DNA of 44,353 nt. It comes from Gemmatimonadota bacterium (lineage in GTDB: Bacteria > Gemmatimonadota > Gemmatimonadetes > Gemmatimonadales > Gemmatimonadaceae). Position 1 is the stretch's first letter. Each line of letters opens with the position of its first letter. Below, piece after piece: positions 25,621 to 35,082 of this stretch. A model generated the notes under the pieces. That model was not told where the DNA came from. It did not search any database and worked only from the letters and a program-made list of their open reading frames with translations. The translations under genes and the position numbers were made by a program. The stretch lies in assembly GCA_021324635.1 (NCBI GenBank), contig JAJPIS010000033.1:1-44353 (forward strand), in the 5' to 3' direction.

Positions 25621-25659
25621 TCCCGCACTGAATCAGGGACGCGGGCGGCGTCAAAAGAT

Positions 25660-25884
25660 CGGGCCGGACGTCCGCGCGGATGCGACGGGCGGGCCGCGTG
25701 AATGCCGGGCCAGGCATCCGTGCGGATGCGAGTCGCGGGCGGCATGAACGCCGCCCCTACGGTACACCACGTTACGGTACACCACGTTGCGATGCGCCCA
25801 CGCCGGCACCGTCGTCCCACGCCCGCCGGTGCTGTTCCCGGGACCATCCAATAACCCCGTTCCTTTGGTGTCCGCGGGACGCGG
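25660..25884 (+). repeat. Dispersed hairpin element, copy 2 (palindrome B lost)
   Basis: Module A (25738-25761) is a near-perfect copy with one change (GAACGCC for GAATGCC). A CATCCGTGCGGATG-type hairpin lies before it at about 25714-25730. Tail C occupies 25846-25884. The central palindrome is reduced to GTTCCCGGGACC. The spacer also contains a duplicated TACGGTACACCACGTT. The element lies between two convergent genes and overlaps the 3' end of the CHAT gene. Confidence 0.8.
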
Positions 25885-28800
25885 ACCGCGTTTCCCGCGG
25901 GCGCCAGCGGACCGCCACGGCGCCGCCCAGCGCGAGCGCGGCGGCGAGGGCGAGCACGAGCAGCGCGGCGGCGATGCTCCCCGGGGCGCCCAGCCGAGCC
26001 TCGGCGAGCCGGAGCGCTCCGGGCTGCTCGAGCGAGATGCGCGGGAACGGGTCGCCCACGATCGTGAACGCCGCCCACTCTGCCGGCGGCGCACCGCGCC
26101 GGATGGCCGCCTGCTTGGCGGCGGCCAGCGCGTCGCCGACCGGCAGTCCGCGCGCGAGCGCAGCGTAGAAGTCCTCCACGACGGGCAGCACCGCCTGGTC
26201 GCGGATGCGCCACTGGGTCGCCACCACCGCCCGCGCGCCCGCGGCCAGCAGCGGGCCGGTGAGTCCCTGGACGCCTTCGCCGTCGATCACCGCGCCGCCG
26301 GCGGTCTGACAGGCCGAGAGCACCACCAGGTCGGCGCGCAGACGGAGGCCGGTCAGCTCGCTCGCCGGCACGAAGCCGGTCTCGCCATCGCCGGGCGCGA
26401 GCACGAGCGCGGTCCGGGCGAGGCTCCGCTCATCCACCAGCGCGTGGGTCGCGATGTGGATGATCCGGTAACCCGCGAGCGGCGCGTGCCGAAAATACGC
26501 GGCGCTCGCGGCCCGTCGCAGGCGCACGTCCGCGCCCGGCGCAAAGGCGGCGACGACGCGCGCCTCGCGCGCCGAGGCGGCGAGCCGCGGGAGTCCCCCG
26601 GCGAGCGCGAACGCACCGCGGTAGACGTCGCCCCGCTCGGTCGCGCCATCCTCCCGCGAGCTCATCTGAATCGTCCCCGCGCCGGTCGCGCCGGTCGCGC
26701 CGCCACCGATGCCGTCCCCCGGGGTCGCCGGGGTCGCCGGGGTCGCCGGGGTCGCCGGGGGGAAGCGCGGATCGGCCAGCACGAGCATCCGTGGCGTGTC
26801 CCGGCCGCCGGCGGCGCGACTGGCGCGCGCGGTGGCGCCCCGGCGGACCAGCGCGTCCCAGACGGCCGCCGACGGCGCGATGCTCACGGCGTATCGTGTC
26901 GCGATCGGCGCGCCGGCGGAATCCTCGAGCGCGTCGAAGGCGAGCCGGTGGAGCGGGCCGTCGGGCACGATGATGAGACGGGTGACCCCCGGGCCGAGCG
27001 CGGCGAGCGCGCTGTCGAGCAGCGTGCGGCCCAGGCGTCGTGCGAGGGGCCCGATGTCCAGACCGCTCTCGATGAGAGCGGCGAGCCGCGCGACCTCCGC
27101 GCCGAGTGAGTCCGCGCTCGGGAGCTCGAACGCCAGCACCGCCGGTGTGCCGGCTCGACCGGCCGTGCCCCGGGCGGCGCCCGCGGCATCGGCGGCGGCG
27201 GCTCCCGCGCCGCCGTGCTGGCTCGGGATCGCGAACAGCGTCGTCGGGGTCCCGCGTGGCCCGCTCACGAGCTCGAGGAGTGCGGTGCCGGCCGGCAGCC
27301 ACCGCGCGACCGAGTCGGCGCTCACCCGCCGGGACGTGAGCGCGGCCGCCCGCCTGGCTCCGGTGTCGGCACCGGAGCCAGGCGGGCGTGCGCCGAGCGC
27401 GTCGAGTCGCAGCAGCCGGTCGGCCAGCTCGCGTGCCCGGCGGCGCTCCGCCAGCTCGAACGCTTCGGGCGCGAGGCCTCCTCGGACCATGGCCGCCAGC
27501 ACCTCGGCCCCGGTCAGCTCGCGATCGGTCGCCTCGCGGCTACTGACCTGAAAGACGAACGGCCGGAGGGCCGAGTCGGTGAGCGCGGCACGCCAGGCAT
27601 CCAGCTCGTCCTCGGCCGAGGCCAGCTCGGACGCGGCCCGCCGGAGATCACCGCCCCGGGCATAGGCCACGGCGAGCAGCACGCGTACGCCGTGCCGTAG
27701 GACGTGCTCCGAGCTGTCGGCACGTCGCTCGGCGCGAGTGAGCGCGGCGACCGCCGCCGCGACGTCGCCCCGCGCGAGCGCGAGCCGACCGCGCTCGCGG
27801 TCGAAGCTGGTCGTGGCGAGCAGGTGGTAGCGCGCGGCGGCCGACTCGGCCTGGGCCAGCGCCGCACCGGCGGCCGCGAGGTCGCCCGACTCGATGTCGA
27901 TATACACCAGGTCGCGTCCGATCTCGAACTCTTCGGGATCGCGGATGGCGCGGCGGAACGCCCGCGCGGACTCCGCCAACTGGCGGGCGGTGGCAAAGTC
28001 ACCGACATCGGCGGCGCGCAGCGCCTCGAACGCCTGCACGGATGCGATCCCGCCCTGGTCATCCATCGCGACGTTGAGGGCCCCGGCCTGGTGCAGGAAG
28101 GTGGCGGCGGTCGCGTCGTCATGGAGCTGAATCGCGATCACTCCGAGCGCCACGTCCGTCGCCGCCGCGACATACATGCTCCCCGACGCCAGCGCCTCCG
28201 CACGGGCCATGAGGGCGTAGGTCCGAAAGGCGCCCAGATCACCCCGGTCGTGCAGGATGTCGGCGTGGCGCGCGAGCGTGACCGACAGCTCGAGGCGATC
28301 GTGGCTGGCTCGCTCGAGCGCTTCGGCTCGACCGAGCGTCTGGAGCGATGAGTCGAAGTGCTCGCGCAGCTTCTGCCCGAGCGCCAGCGCCCGGAGGGCG
28401 AGGGCCTCGATGCGGGGCGCGGCCGCCCGGCGGGCGAGAGCCGCGGCCGCGAGCGCATCGCCGGCGGACCCGGGCAGTTGCTGGACGACCGCGAGCAGCG
28501 CCCGCCGGTAGGCGATGAGCGCCTCCAGCTCCGGATTGCCGCCGGGATAGATCCGGCGGGCGGTGTCCAGCAGGGCAATGCCGAGCGGCGCGCCGAGCTG
28601 TGAGGCGCGGATCAGCGCGACACCGGCGAGGGCGTCGGCCTCGGCGAGCGCGTCGTGCCTCGCCCGCGCCTCGGCGCGCGCGTGCGTGAAGAGCGTGTCG
28701 GCGCGGCTCGAGTATCCCTGATCGTACAGGTCCCAGGCGGCGCGGAGCAGCGCCACCGTCGTGACGGCGTCGCGCGGGCGGCCGGGCCCGCCGCTGAGCG

Positions 28801-29101
28801 CGGCGAAGCGCCGCTGCGCGTCGTCGTGGTGATACGTCTGCTCCGCCAGGACGGCGAGCCCGAGCGCCGCGCCGCGGTCGCCGGAGTCCCGCGCCAGCGC
28901 CGCTGCCCAGTGGGCCGCGAGCGCCGGAGCCGAGTCACCCTCGACCGCGACGCGGGCTGCGCGTGCGATCGTCCACGGATCGACCGCCGGCGAGGCGGCG
29001 CTCGGCTGGGCGCCGGCTGGCCCGATGGGGCAGCCCAGGAGGACCGCCGCGAGCATCGAGGCGGCGCCCAGCTGCCGGTCGAGAGAGCGGCGCGGTGCCA
29101 T
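25772..29101 (-). CDS. TPR-CHAT domain protein, membrane anchored
   Basis: 1109 residues. A signal segment (AASMLAAVLLGCPIG, perhaps a lipobox) opens the protein. Residues about 40-620 are alpha-helical TPR-like repeats rich in Ala/Arg. The CHAT caspase-like domain follows, with the expected dyad His886 (IIHIATHALVDE) and Cys931 (VVLSACQTAGG), then GVQGLTGPLLAAGARAVVATQW and WAAFTIVGDPFP. A transmembrane helix (AAALLVLALAAALALGGAVA) comes after the protease domain. A PATPATPATP linker marks a 9-bp DNA repeat. The last 37 residues are encoded by repeat copy 2 and look like an accidental extension. GTG 29140 is an alternative start. Probably downstream of the LytTR gene in one transcript. Confidence 0.9.
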   Translation of the reverse strand: MAPRRSLDRQLGAASMLAAVLLGCPIGPAGAQPSAASPAVDPWTIARAARVAVEGDSAPALAAHWAAALARDSGDRGAALGLAVLAEQTYHHDDAQRRFAALSGGPGRPRDAVTTVALLRAAWDLYDQGYSSRADTLFTHARAEARARHDALAEADALAGVALIRASQLGAPLGIALLDTARRIYPGGNPELEALIAYRRALLAVVQQLPGSAGDALAAAALARRAAAPRIEALALRALALGQKLREHFDSSLQTLGRAEALERASHDRLELSVTLARHADILHDRGDLGAFRTYALMARAEALASGSMYVAAATDVALGVIAIQLHDDATAATFLHQAGALNVAMDDQGGIASVQAFEALRAADVGDFATARQLAESARAFRRAIRDPEEFEIGRDLVYIDIESGDLAAAGAALAQAESAAARYHLLATTSFDRERGRLALARGDVAAAVAALTRAERRADSSEHVLRHGVRVLLAVAYARGGDLRRAASELASAEDELDAWRAALTDSALRPFVFQVSSREATDRELTGAEVLAAMVRGGLAPEAFELAERRRARELADRLLRLDALGARPPGSGADTGARRAAALTSRRVSADSVARWLPAGTALLELVSGPRGTPTTLFAIPSQHGGAGAAAADAAGAARGTAGRAGTPAVLAFELPSADSLGAEVARLAALIESGLDIGPLARRLGRTLLDSALAALGPGVTRLIIVPDGPLHRLAFDALEDSAGAPIATRYAVSIAPSAAVWDALVRRGATARASRAAGGRDTPRMLVLADPRFPPATPATPATPATPGDGIGGGATGATGAGTIQMSSREDGATERGDVYRGAFALAGGLPRLAASAREARVVAAFAPGADVRLRRAASAAYFRHAPLAGYRIIHIATHALVDERSLARTALVLAPGDGETGFVPASELTGLRLRADLVVLSACQTAGGAVIDGEGVQGLTGPLLAAGARAVVATQWRIRDQAVLPVVEDFYAALARGLPVGDALAAAKQAAIRRGAPPAEWAAFTIVGDPFPRISLEQPGALRLAEARLGAPGSIAAALLVLALAAALALGGAVAVRWRPRETRSASRGHQRNGVIGWSREQHRRAWDDGAGVGASQRGVP

Positions 29102-29249
29102 GCGGCGACCGCTCCGGTTGATTGCGCCCCGCGGCCTCACGCTTCATCGACGCACGGGCAACCGCCGTCCTCTCAGGCCATGGCGCGGTGGGCGGCGGCG
29201 CCGACGCCCGGGCTGTGGCCGACCCGGGCGCCGCCTGCCCGCCGGCGCG

Positions 29250-30074
29250 TCACGGCCTGGCTCCGACCGAGGCCTGTTCCACCGGCATCCGGAGGGCGGC
29301 GACGACGGCCGCGCGGCGGGAGCGACTCACCGCCGCCCGGGCCCCGTCCTCCATCGTCAACGTGAGGCGCCCCGCCGGGGAGCGCTCGAACCCCCGGATC
29401 GCCGTCACCCGGACGATCGCCGACCGGTGGACGCGCAGGAACATTGCCGGGTCGAGCGCGCGCTCGAGCATCGTGAGCGGGGCCCGGACGAGGTGGCGGG
29501 CGCGGGCCGTGTGCACCCAGGCGTAATAGCCGTCGGCCTGGATCCGGACCACCTCCTCGATCGGGATCACGGTGCTCCGCCGGCCGACGCTGGCCATGAG
29601 CCGAGTCGCGTAGCGCACGGGGGGCGTGCGGACCGGGGCGGCGGCCAGGGCACGGTCCGACGCCGACCCCGCAGTCGCAGGCGCCGGCCCGCCCGCGGCC
29701 ATCGCCCGCCGAGCTTCGTGGCGTTCGACCGCACGGTCGATGGCCCGGCGGAGGCGAGTCTCCTCGACGGGCTTGACGACGAAATCGACCGCCGTCACGT
29801 CGAACGCCCGGACCGCGAAACTGTCGTACGCCGTCACGAAGATCGTGAGCGGCATCGCCTCGACGCCGATCTCGCGGATCACGCCCATCCCGTCGAGCCC
29901 TGGCATCTGCATGTCCAGCAGCACGAGATCGGGCTCGGTCGCGCGGATCACGCGTACCGCCTCCACACCGTCCCGACACTCGGCCACGAGCTGCACGCGG
30001 TCGTGACCCAGCGCCAGCCGCCGTAGCCCCCTGCGGGCGACGGGCTCATCGTCGACGATGACCGTGCGGAGCAT
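29250..30074 (-). CDS. LytTR-type response regulator
   Basis: 274 residues. The receiver domain (1-120) has the acidic pocket DDEP and phospho-acceptor Asp54 in VLLDMQMPGLDG, the Thr/Ser position in VTAYDSFAVRAF and the Lys in FVVKPVEE. A linker rich in Ala/Pro (130-165) leads to a LytTR DNA-binding domain: VIPIEEVVRIQADGYYAWVH, LERALDPAMFLRVHRSAIV. Such regulators bind paired direct repeats. No histidine kinase is adjacent, so the partner is elsewhere. The CHAT gene follows on the same strand after about 150 bp and may be a target. GTG 30089 is an alternative start. Confidence 0.9.
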   Translation of the reverse strand: MLRTVIVDDEPVARRGLRRLALGHDRVQLVAECRDGVEAVRVIRATEPDLVLLDMQMPGLDGMGVIREIGVEAMPLTIFVTAYDSFAVRAFDVTAVDFVVKPVEETRLRRAIDRAVERHEARRAMAAGGPAPATAGSASDRALAAAPVRTPPVRYATRLMASVGRRSTVIPIEEVVRIQADGYYAWVHTARARHLVRAPLTMLERALDPAMFLRVHRSAIVRVTAIRGFERSPAGRLTLTMEDGARAAVSRSRRAAVVAALRMPVEQASVGARP

Positions 30075-30363
30075 TCCCGGCGTAGCCACCCGGTCTATTC
30101 TCCGACCCGGTCGCTCGGGACGCCAGCGGCATGCAGCCGGGCGCGGGCCCGGCGCTGTGAGCGGCGGCCGGTGGCCCCGACCGGCCGCCTCCCCCGGCAC
30201 TCGCCCCCACCTCCGCAGCCGATCGCTCGGGCGGCGACCGGCCGCGGCCCTGTCGTTCGGTGCACGGACCGGCCCGCCCGCAGCACAGGTGTTTGCCGCC
30301 GGCGCTCCGCGCGTGATGATCTCGGATCCACGCCGCTCCATTCCCCTGCGCCGGAGGTGACGC

Positions 30364-31026
30364 ATGACCGTTGCGATGTCGAGAGCACTGGCACCGAGAT
30401 CGCGTGCACGGAGGTCGCCGGCCGCGCGCGCGCTGGCACTCGGTCTCCTGGTCATCGGGGGCGGCGCCTGTGGCGGCAGCGGCGCGACCGCACCGTCGCC
30501 GAGCCCGCCGTACCTCCCGCTCGCGATCGGGAACCGGTGGCAGTACGAGTGCCTGCGCCAGGGGTCGTCGGGAGCGGCGCTCACCCTGACCGACTCGGTG
30601 TCGGACACGGTGCGCGTCGCCGGGCGGCTCACCTACGCTTTCGCGCTCGAGATCCCGGACTCGGCGGGGCACGTCGCGACGCAGGTCCAACTGCTCGCGA
30701 ACGACAGCGCCGGCAACACACGGATCGAGGGCTATGTCATCGGCGGCCAGCCGACGCCCGTCACCCCCACGGTGATCGTGGCCGCCCAGCCGCAGCTCCA
30801 CACGCCCTACGACTACCCCGCGCCCGGCGGGGGCACGATCACCCGTGCCTTCAAGGGGATCGAGAGCAGCAATCCCACGCCGCTCGGCACCTTCACCAAC
30901 GTCGCGCCCTACTACGACAACGGCGGGATCGACAATTACGGGTATGTCCCCGGCAAGGGGATCGTCGAGCAGGACCACGCGAACTTCGAGTTCGACTGCC
31001 TGATCGAGTCGGTCCAGTTGCACTGA
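30364..31026 (+). CDS. Lipoprotein of unknown function
   Basis: 220 residues. GGAGG seven bases before the ATG at 30364. A basic N-terminus and hydrophobic stretch (ALALGLLVIGGGACGG) end in a lipobox-like GGAC, so the protein is probably lipid-anchored. The mature part opens YLPLAIGNRWQYEC, a phrase seen in secreted proteins that begin a beta-sandwich with an NxW-type strand, then alternates polar strands through to LIESVQLH. Two Cys at the ends of the mature domain (YECLR and FDCLI) could form a disulfide. No family recognised. The 289-bp gap before it is structured GC-rich DNA without a gene. Confidence 0.75.
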   Translation: MTVAMSRALAPRSRARRSPAARALALGLLVIGGGACGGSGATAPSPSPPYLPLAIGNRWQYECLRQGSSGAALTLTDSVSDTVRVAGRLTYAFALEIPDSAGHVATQVQLLANDSAGNTRIEGYVIGGQPTPVTPTVIVAAQPQLHTPYDYPAPGGGTITRAFKGIESSNPTPLGTFTNVAPYYDNGGIDNYGYVPGKGIVEQDHANFEFDCLIESVQLH

Positions 31027-31153
31027 CGCGCGCCGCCCGGCGGATGTCCGCTGGCGAGCCCCGCGCGCGGCGCGCGGGGCTCGCTCCGAACATCGTCGCG
31101 TTCCGACCCTGATGGGCCAGAAGTTGCGCTTCGCGCGCCGACCGGAGGAATGC

Positions 31154-32203
31154 ATGGCAGCGAAGCGCAATGGATCCACCACGCGGCGGCCGGCGGCGCG
31201 CAAGCAGACGACACATCGGACGGGGCGGCCGACGAGCGGCCCCGTCAGCCAGTATCGATCGCTCCAGCGCGAGGCCGAGCGCCGCGCGTCCCGCACGGAA
31301 AAGTCGACGAAGGCGAAGGAAGCTCCCGTACAGGCCGGCGCGCGCAGGCAGCCTGGGACACCGCTCCCCCGGCAGCACCAGGCGAAGCCGGGGCTCGAGT
31401 CGGAGGTGCGGCCCGCGCCCAGGTATCTCGCTCCGGAGTACAGGGGGTCGGACAAGCTTCGCGACAGGGTAGCGATCATCACGGGCGGCGACTCGGGGAT
31501 CGGGCGCGCGGTGGCCGTCCTCTTCGCCCGCGAGGGGGCGGACGTCGCGATCGTGTATCTGCCGGAGGAGCAGTCGGACGCCGAGACCACCCGCGAGGCG
31601 GTTGCCCGCGAAGGGCGGCGGTGTCTGCTGGTGCCGGGCGACGTATCCGACTCGGCCTTCTGCCGCGAGGCCGTCGCCCGCACCGTCGAGGCGCTCGGTC
31701 GGCTCGACATCCTCGTGAACAACGCCGCGTTCCAGCAGCATGCGGAATCGCTCGACGCGATCACCGACGAGCAGTTCGACCGGACGGTGAAGACGAACCT
31801 GTACGGGTACTTCTACATGGCGCGGGCGGCGCTGCCTCACCTGCGCGCCGGGAGCGCCATCATCAATACCGGCTCCGTGACCGGTCTCGAGGGCAACAAG
31901 CGGCTGCTCGACTACTCCACGACCAAGGGCGGCATCCACGCATTCACGCGGTCGCTGTCGGAGAACCTCGTGGACCGCGGCATCCGCGTGAACGCCGTCG
32001 CGCCCGGTCCCGTCTGGACGCCCCTCAACCCAGCCGATCAGCCGCCCGAGGCGGTCGCGAAGTTCGGGAGCGACACGCCCATGCACCGGCCGGCGCAGCC
32101 CGAGGAGCTCTCGCCCGTCTACGTCTTCCTCGCCGCGCCCACCTGCTCCAGCTACATCACGGGCGAAGTCATCCCCGTGATCGGCGGCCACAGCGGCGGC
32201 TGA
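31154..32203 (+). CDS. Short-chain dehydrogenase/reductase (YghA/general-stress type)
   Basis: 349 residues. The ATG at 31154 follows GGAGG at 6-nt spacing. The first 90 residues are a Lys/Arg/Gln-rich, probably disordered extension, longer than in E. coli YghA. The Rossmann core begins DRVAIITGGDSGIGRAVAVL, then GDVSDSAF, LVNNAAFQ, the catalytic Ser in IINTGSVTGLEGN and Tyr-x-x-x-Lys in YSTTKGG, and NAVAPGPVWTPL. The C-terminal YITGEVIPVIGGHSGG is typical for the subgroup induced by stress in many bacteria. Substrate unknown. Confidence 0.9.
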   Translation: MAAKRNGSTTRRPAARKQTTHRTGRPTSGPVSQYRSLQREAERRASRTEKSTKAKEAPVQAGARRQPGTPLPRQHQAKPGLESEVRPAPRYLAPEYRGSDKLRDRVAIITGGDSGIGRAVAVLFAREGADVAIVYLPEEQSDAETTREAVAREGRRCLLVPGDVSDSAFCREAVARTVEALGRLDILVNNAAFQQHAESLDAITDEQFDRTVKTNLYGYFYMARAALPHLRAGSAIINTGSVTGLEGNKRLLDYSTTKGGIHAFTRSLSENLVDRGIRVNAVAPGPVWTPLNPADQPPEAVAKFGSDTPMHRPAQPEELSPVYVFLAAPTCSSYITGEVIPVIGGHSGG

Positions 32204-32339
32204 CCCGCACGCACGGGCGCCGCGCACGCGCCCGCCCAGTCCCGGGAGTGGGGTCACCATCTCCACATCATCGGGCGGCTGGGACGCGGAGTCACCGCCG
32301 GTCAGGCCCGGCGTGAGTCTCGTCGCCGCATTTCGCTTT

Positions 32340-32357
32340 CGGTCGGGGAACCGACCG
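32340..32357. terminator. Bidirectional hairpin between convergent genes
   Basis: CGGTCGG and CCGACCG form seven perfect pairs over GGAA, midway in the gap between the SDR stop (32203) and the ftcD stop (32394). A-rich bases follow on the minus strand (AAAGCGAAA). Position and symmetry suit a shared transcript end. Confidence 0.45.
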
Positions 32358-32393
32358 TGAGCCGGTCGGCCGCCGGGTCGATCTCGTGAGCTT

Positions 32394-33911
32394 CTAGAGT
32401 CGCTTCTCGACCTCGGCGGTGGCGCGGGCGGCGGCGTGTGACGTCTCGGCGACGAGGCGCTGGGCCTCGCCGGCCAGTTGGCGGCCGCGGGCGGCGTCCG
32501 ACAGCCCGACGACGTTGATGCGCACGTTGTAGGCGGCCCCGCGGGCGGCCGCGTCGGCGAGCAGCGCGGCCACCCCGGCGTCGGAGACGGCGTTGGGGTT
32601 CCCGCCGACGGCCACCTCGGCGGCCAGCTCCGCCACGCGCGCGCAGGCGCGCGCCGTCTCGAGCGGCACCTCGGCTGCGCCCACGAGCGCCGCGTCGATC
32701 GCCGCCTGGCGCGCGGCGGCCGCGGGTTGCGGCTCCTTGGGGAGCTTGTAGGCGGCCGACACGGCACCGTAGGCGGCGGCGTCGCGCTGGACGAGGGTGG
32801 CGAGCGTCGTGCCGAGTGCGGCTGCCTCCTGGCCCAGCTGACGCATGCGTGCGTCGACCGACGCGAACTTCGGGCGGCCTGCCGTGAGCCCGGCCACCAT
32901 CTGCGCGAGCGCCGCGGCGAGCGCCCCCGCCAGCGCCGCCACACTCCCACCGCCGGGCGTCGGCGCGGGCGAGGCGACCGCCGCGACGAACGATGCCAGC
33001 GTCGGGCCGCCGGCGATCGCGTCGCGCACGCGCCGCTCCAGCAGTTGTGCCGGCGTGATCCCGCGGAGTTGTACATGGCGGACGCCGGCATCGAGCAGCA
33101 CGCGCTCGGGCACGAGCCCGACGATCTCGCTCCACGTCGGGGCGACGCCGTGCGCGGCCGCCTCGGTCCGTACCACCTCGTAGGCGCGGTGGAGCGGCGT
33201 GCGCTCCGTGTCGACCAGGTTCATCGAGACCTGCGCCTGACCGTCGACCTCGAGCCCGAGCGCCTTGACATACCGGAGCCCGCCCGACGATCCGCGGACC
33301 GCCTTGGCGACCTCCTTGGCCACCGGGAGGTTCGACGCGGGGCCCAGGTAGACATTGTAGGCGACGAGAAAGGGGCGAGCGCCGATCGCGACCGCGCCGG
33401 CGCTCGGGTGCACCGCCGCCGGCCCGAAGTCGGGCGCGCGGCGCGGGTCGGTGCGGATCGCCTCGCGGAGTCCCTCGAACTCACCACGCCGGACATCGGC
33501 CAGGTTCTCACGGTCGGGCCGAGTCGCGGCCCGCTCGTAGAGATAGACCGGGATCTCGAGCTCGCGTCCGACCCGCTCGCCGAGCGCGCGGGCGAGCGCG
33601 ATGCAGTCCTCCATCGTGGCGCCATCGAGCGGCACGAACGGCACGACATCGGTTGCCCCGATCCGCGGGTGCTCACCCGTGTGTGTCCGGAGGTCGATGA
33701 CCTCCCGAGCGGCGCGGATCCCGGCGAACGCCGCGTCCCCGACCGTCTCCGCCGGCGCAACGAACGTGACGACCGTCCGATTGTGCGACGCATCGGAGGA
33801 GACATCGAGGATCGCGACGCCCGGCACGGCGCCGATCGCGCCTCGGATCCGCTCGACGATCTCCGGCCGGCGCCCCTCGGAGAAATTGGGCACACACTCG
33901 ATCATCTTCAT
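32394..33911 (-). CDS. ftcD: Glutamate formimidoyltransferase / formimino-THF cyclodeaminase fusion
   Basis: 505 residues. The N-terminal half (1-300) is the formiminotransferase: ECVPNFSEGRRPEIVERI, SSDASHNRTVVTFV and the catalytic His81 in RTHTGEHPRIGATDVVPFV. The C-terminal third (about 315-505) is the cyclodeaminase: PTPGGGSVAALAGALAAALA, VGGNPNAVSDAGVAALLADA and NVRINVVGL. The bifunctional form channels formimino-tetrahydrofolate, linking histidine catabolism to the one-carbon pool. No other hut genes are in the window. The ATG at 33911 has GAGAG upstream. The element copy 3 lies immediately upstream. Confidence 0.95.
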   Translation of the reverse strand: MKMIECVPNFSEGRRPEIVERIRGAIGAVPGVAILDVSSDASHNRTVVTFVAPAETVGDAAFAGIRAAREVIDLRTHTGEHPRIGATDVVPFVPLDGATMEDCIALARALGERVGRELEIPVYLYERAATRPDRENLADVRRGEFEGLREAIRTDPRRAPDFGPAAVHPSAGAVAIGARPFLVAYNVYLGPASNLPVAKEVAKAVRGSSGGLRYVKALGLEVDGQAQVSMNLVDTERTPLHRAYEVVRTEAAAHGVAPTWSEIVGLVPERVLLDAGVRHVQLRGITPAQLLERRVRDAIAGGPTLASFVAAVASPAPTPGGGSVAALAGALAAALAQMVAGLTAGRPKFASVDARMRQLGQEAAALGTTLATLVQRDAAAYGAVSAAYKLPKEPQPAAAARQAAIDAALVGAAEVPLETARACARVAELAAEVAVGGNPNAVSDAGVAALLADAAARGAAYNVRINVVGLSDAARGRQLAGEAQRLVAETSHAAARATAEVEKRL

Positions 33912-33974
33912 GGCTGCTCTCGATTACTTGCGTGTCGAAATGTCCGGCCGCCGATCGGCCCAAATATCGTGCGG

Positions 33975-34197
33975 GATGCCGGGCGCGGGCGGTGCCCCCC
34001 GCGCCGGCGGGCATTGGTGCGGGTGCCGGTCGCGGGCGGCATGAATGCCGCCCCTACGGTGCGCTATGTTTGCCGTGCGCCCACGACGCCGCGCCCACCC
34101 CGCCCGTTGTCGTCGTTCCGGTGCCTGGGGCAATCGCGAAGCGATTGCCCCTGGCACCATCCCAATAACCCCTTCCTTTGGTGGCCGCGGGACGCGG
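33975..34197 (+). repeat. Dispersed hairpin element, copy 3
   Basis: Module A at 34034-34057 contains the perfect inverted repeat GGGCGGCATGAATGCCGCCC followed by CTACG. Palindrome B at 34120-34158 has 18-nt arms (GGTGCCTGGGGCAATCGC) around GAA with a single T-T mismatch. Tail C runs 34159-34197 and ends five bases before the stop of the inositol-monophosphatase gene, so the element sits at the 3' end of that gene and upstream of ftcD. Confidence 0.85.
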
Positions 34198-34201
34198 CCG
34201 C

Positions 34202-34990
34202 TCATCGAGCGGCGGCGTGGAGCGTCGCGAGGAGCCACGCGTGCATCGCGGGGCTGCCGGCGACGATCGACGTGTGCGCGATCCGGGCGTCGGCGCCGGC
34301 GAGGTCGGTCACGACGCCGCCCGCCTCGCGGACGAGCAGGATGCCGGCCGCAATGTCCCAGGGGGCGAGCGTCAACTCCCAGAACGCCTCGAACTGCCCC
34401 GCGGCCACATGCGCGAGATCGAGCGCCGCCGACCCGGCCCGGCGGATGCCGGCCGTCCGACTGGAGATCGCCGCGAATTGCGGCAGGTACTCGTCGAGCC
34501 ACTCGAGCTGCGAGAACGGGAACCCCGTGCCGATGAGCGCCCGCTCCGGGTCGGTGATGGGTGACACACCGAGGCGAACCCCATCGCGGAACGCCCCGCC
34601 GCCGCGGGTAGCCGTGTACGTCGCGCCGGTCGCCCCATGCTTGATGACAGCCGCCGTCAACACGCCGTCGGCGAGCACGCCGATCGAGACCGCGTACTCC
34701 GGGAACCCGTGCACATAGTTGGTCGTGCCGTCGAGCGGATCGACCACGAAGACGAGACCGGGCAGCGAGGCGGCTCCCGCCGCGCCGCCGAGCTCGGGCG
34801 ACAGCTCCTCGCCCAGCATCCGCGCCTCAGGCAGCGCCTCGGCGAGCACGCGGCGGACGCACCGCTCCGACGCCCGGTCGACCTCCGTCACGTAGTCGGC
34901 GCGCCCCTTTTTCTCCCAACGGAGCGTCGCCAGCCCGCCGGCGTGCGCCGCCAGGACGGTCGCGGCCTCGGTCGCAGCCTGCACGGCCAC
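34202..34990 (-). CDS. Inositol monophosphatase family protein
   Basis: 262 residues from a GTG at 34990, which begins near the conserved LLDVAVQAATEAA segment. The frame stays open to a GTG at 35089 with a good GGAG, but that start adds 33 non-conserved residues and would collide with the trpS start and cover its promoter. Lithium-sensitive phosphatase motifs are intact: GEELSPE, the metal-binding DPLDGTTNYVHGFPEYAVSIG-type block, and WDIAAGILLVREAGGVVTD. These enzymes act on inositol-1-phosphate, other sugar phosphates or PAP; sequence does not choose. The stop lies directly beside tail C of element copy 3. Confidence 0.88.
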   Translation of the reverse strand: MAVQAATEAATVLAAHAGGLATLRWEKKGRADYVTEVDRASERCVRRVLAEALPEARMLGEELSPELGGAAGAASLPGLVFVVDPLDGTTNYVHGFPEYAVSIGVLADGVLTAAVIKHGATGATYTATRGGGAFRDGVRLGVSPITDPERALIGTGFPFSQLEWLDEYLPQFAAISSRTAGIRRAGSAALDLAHVAAGQFEAFWELTLAPWDIAAGILLVREAGGVVTDLAGADARIAHTSIVAGSPAMHAWLLATLHAAAR

Positions 34991-35047
34991 GTCGAGCAGA
35001 TGCCGAGGCGACGGCTGGCCCTGCCGGGAACGGGACGGATCGGGCGC

Positions 35048-35076
35048 TTGCCCGGCCCCTACGGGCCGTCTACCTT
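35048..35076 (+). promoter_or_regulatory. Promoter of trpS; leaderless
   Basis: TTGCCC at 35048-35053, a 17-nt spacer and TACCTT at 35071-35076. The trpS ATG at 35083 follows after exactly six bases (CGCGCG), with no room for a Shine-Dalgarno sequence. Confidence 0.75.
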
Positions 35077-35082
35077 CGCGCG

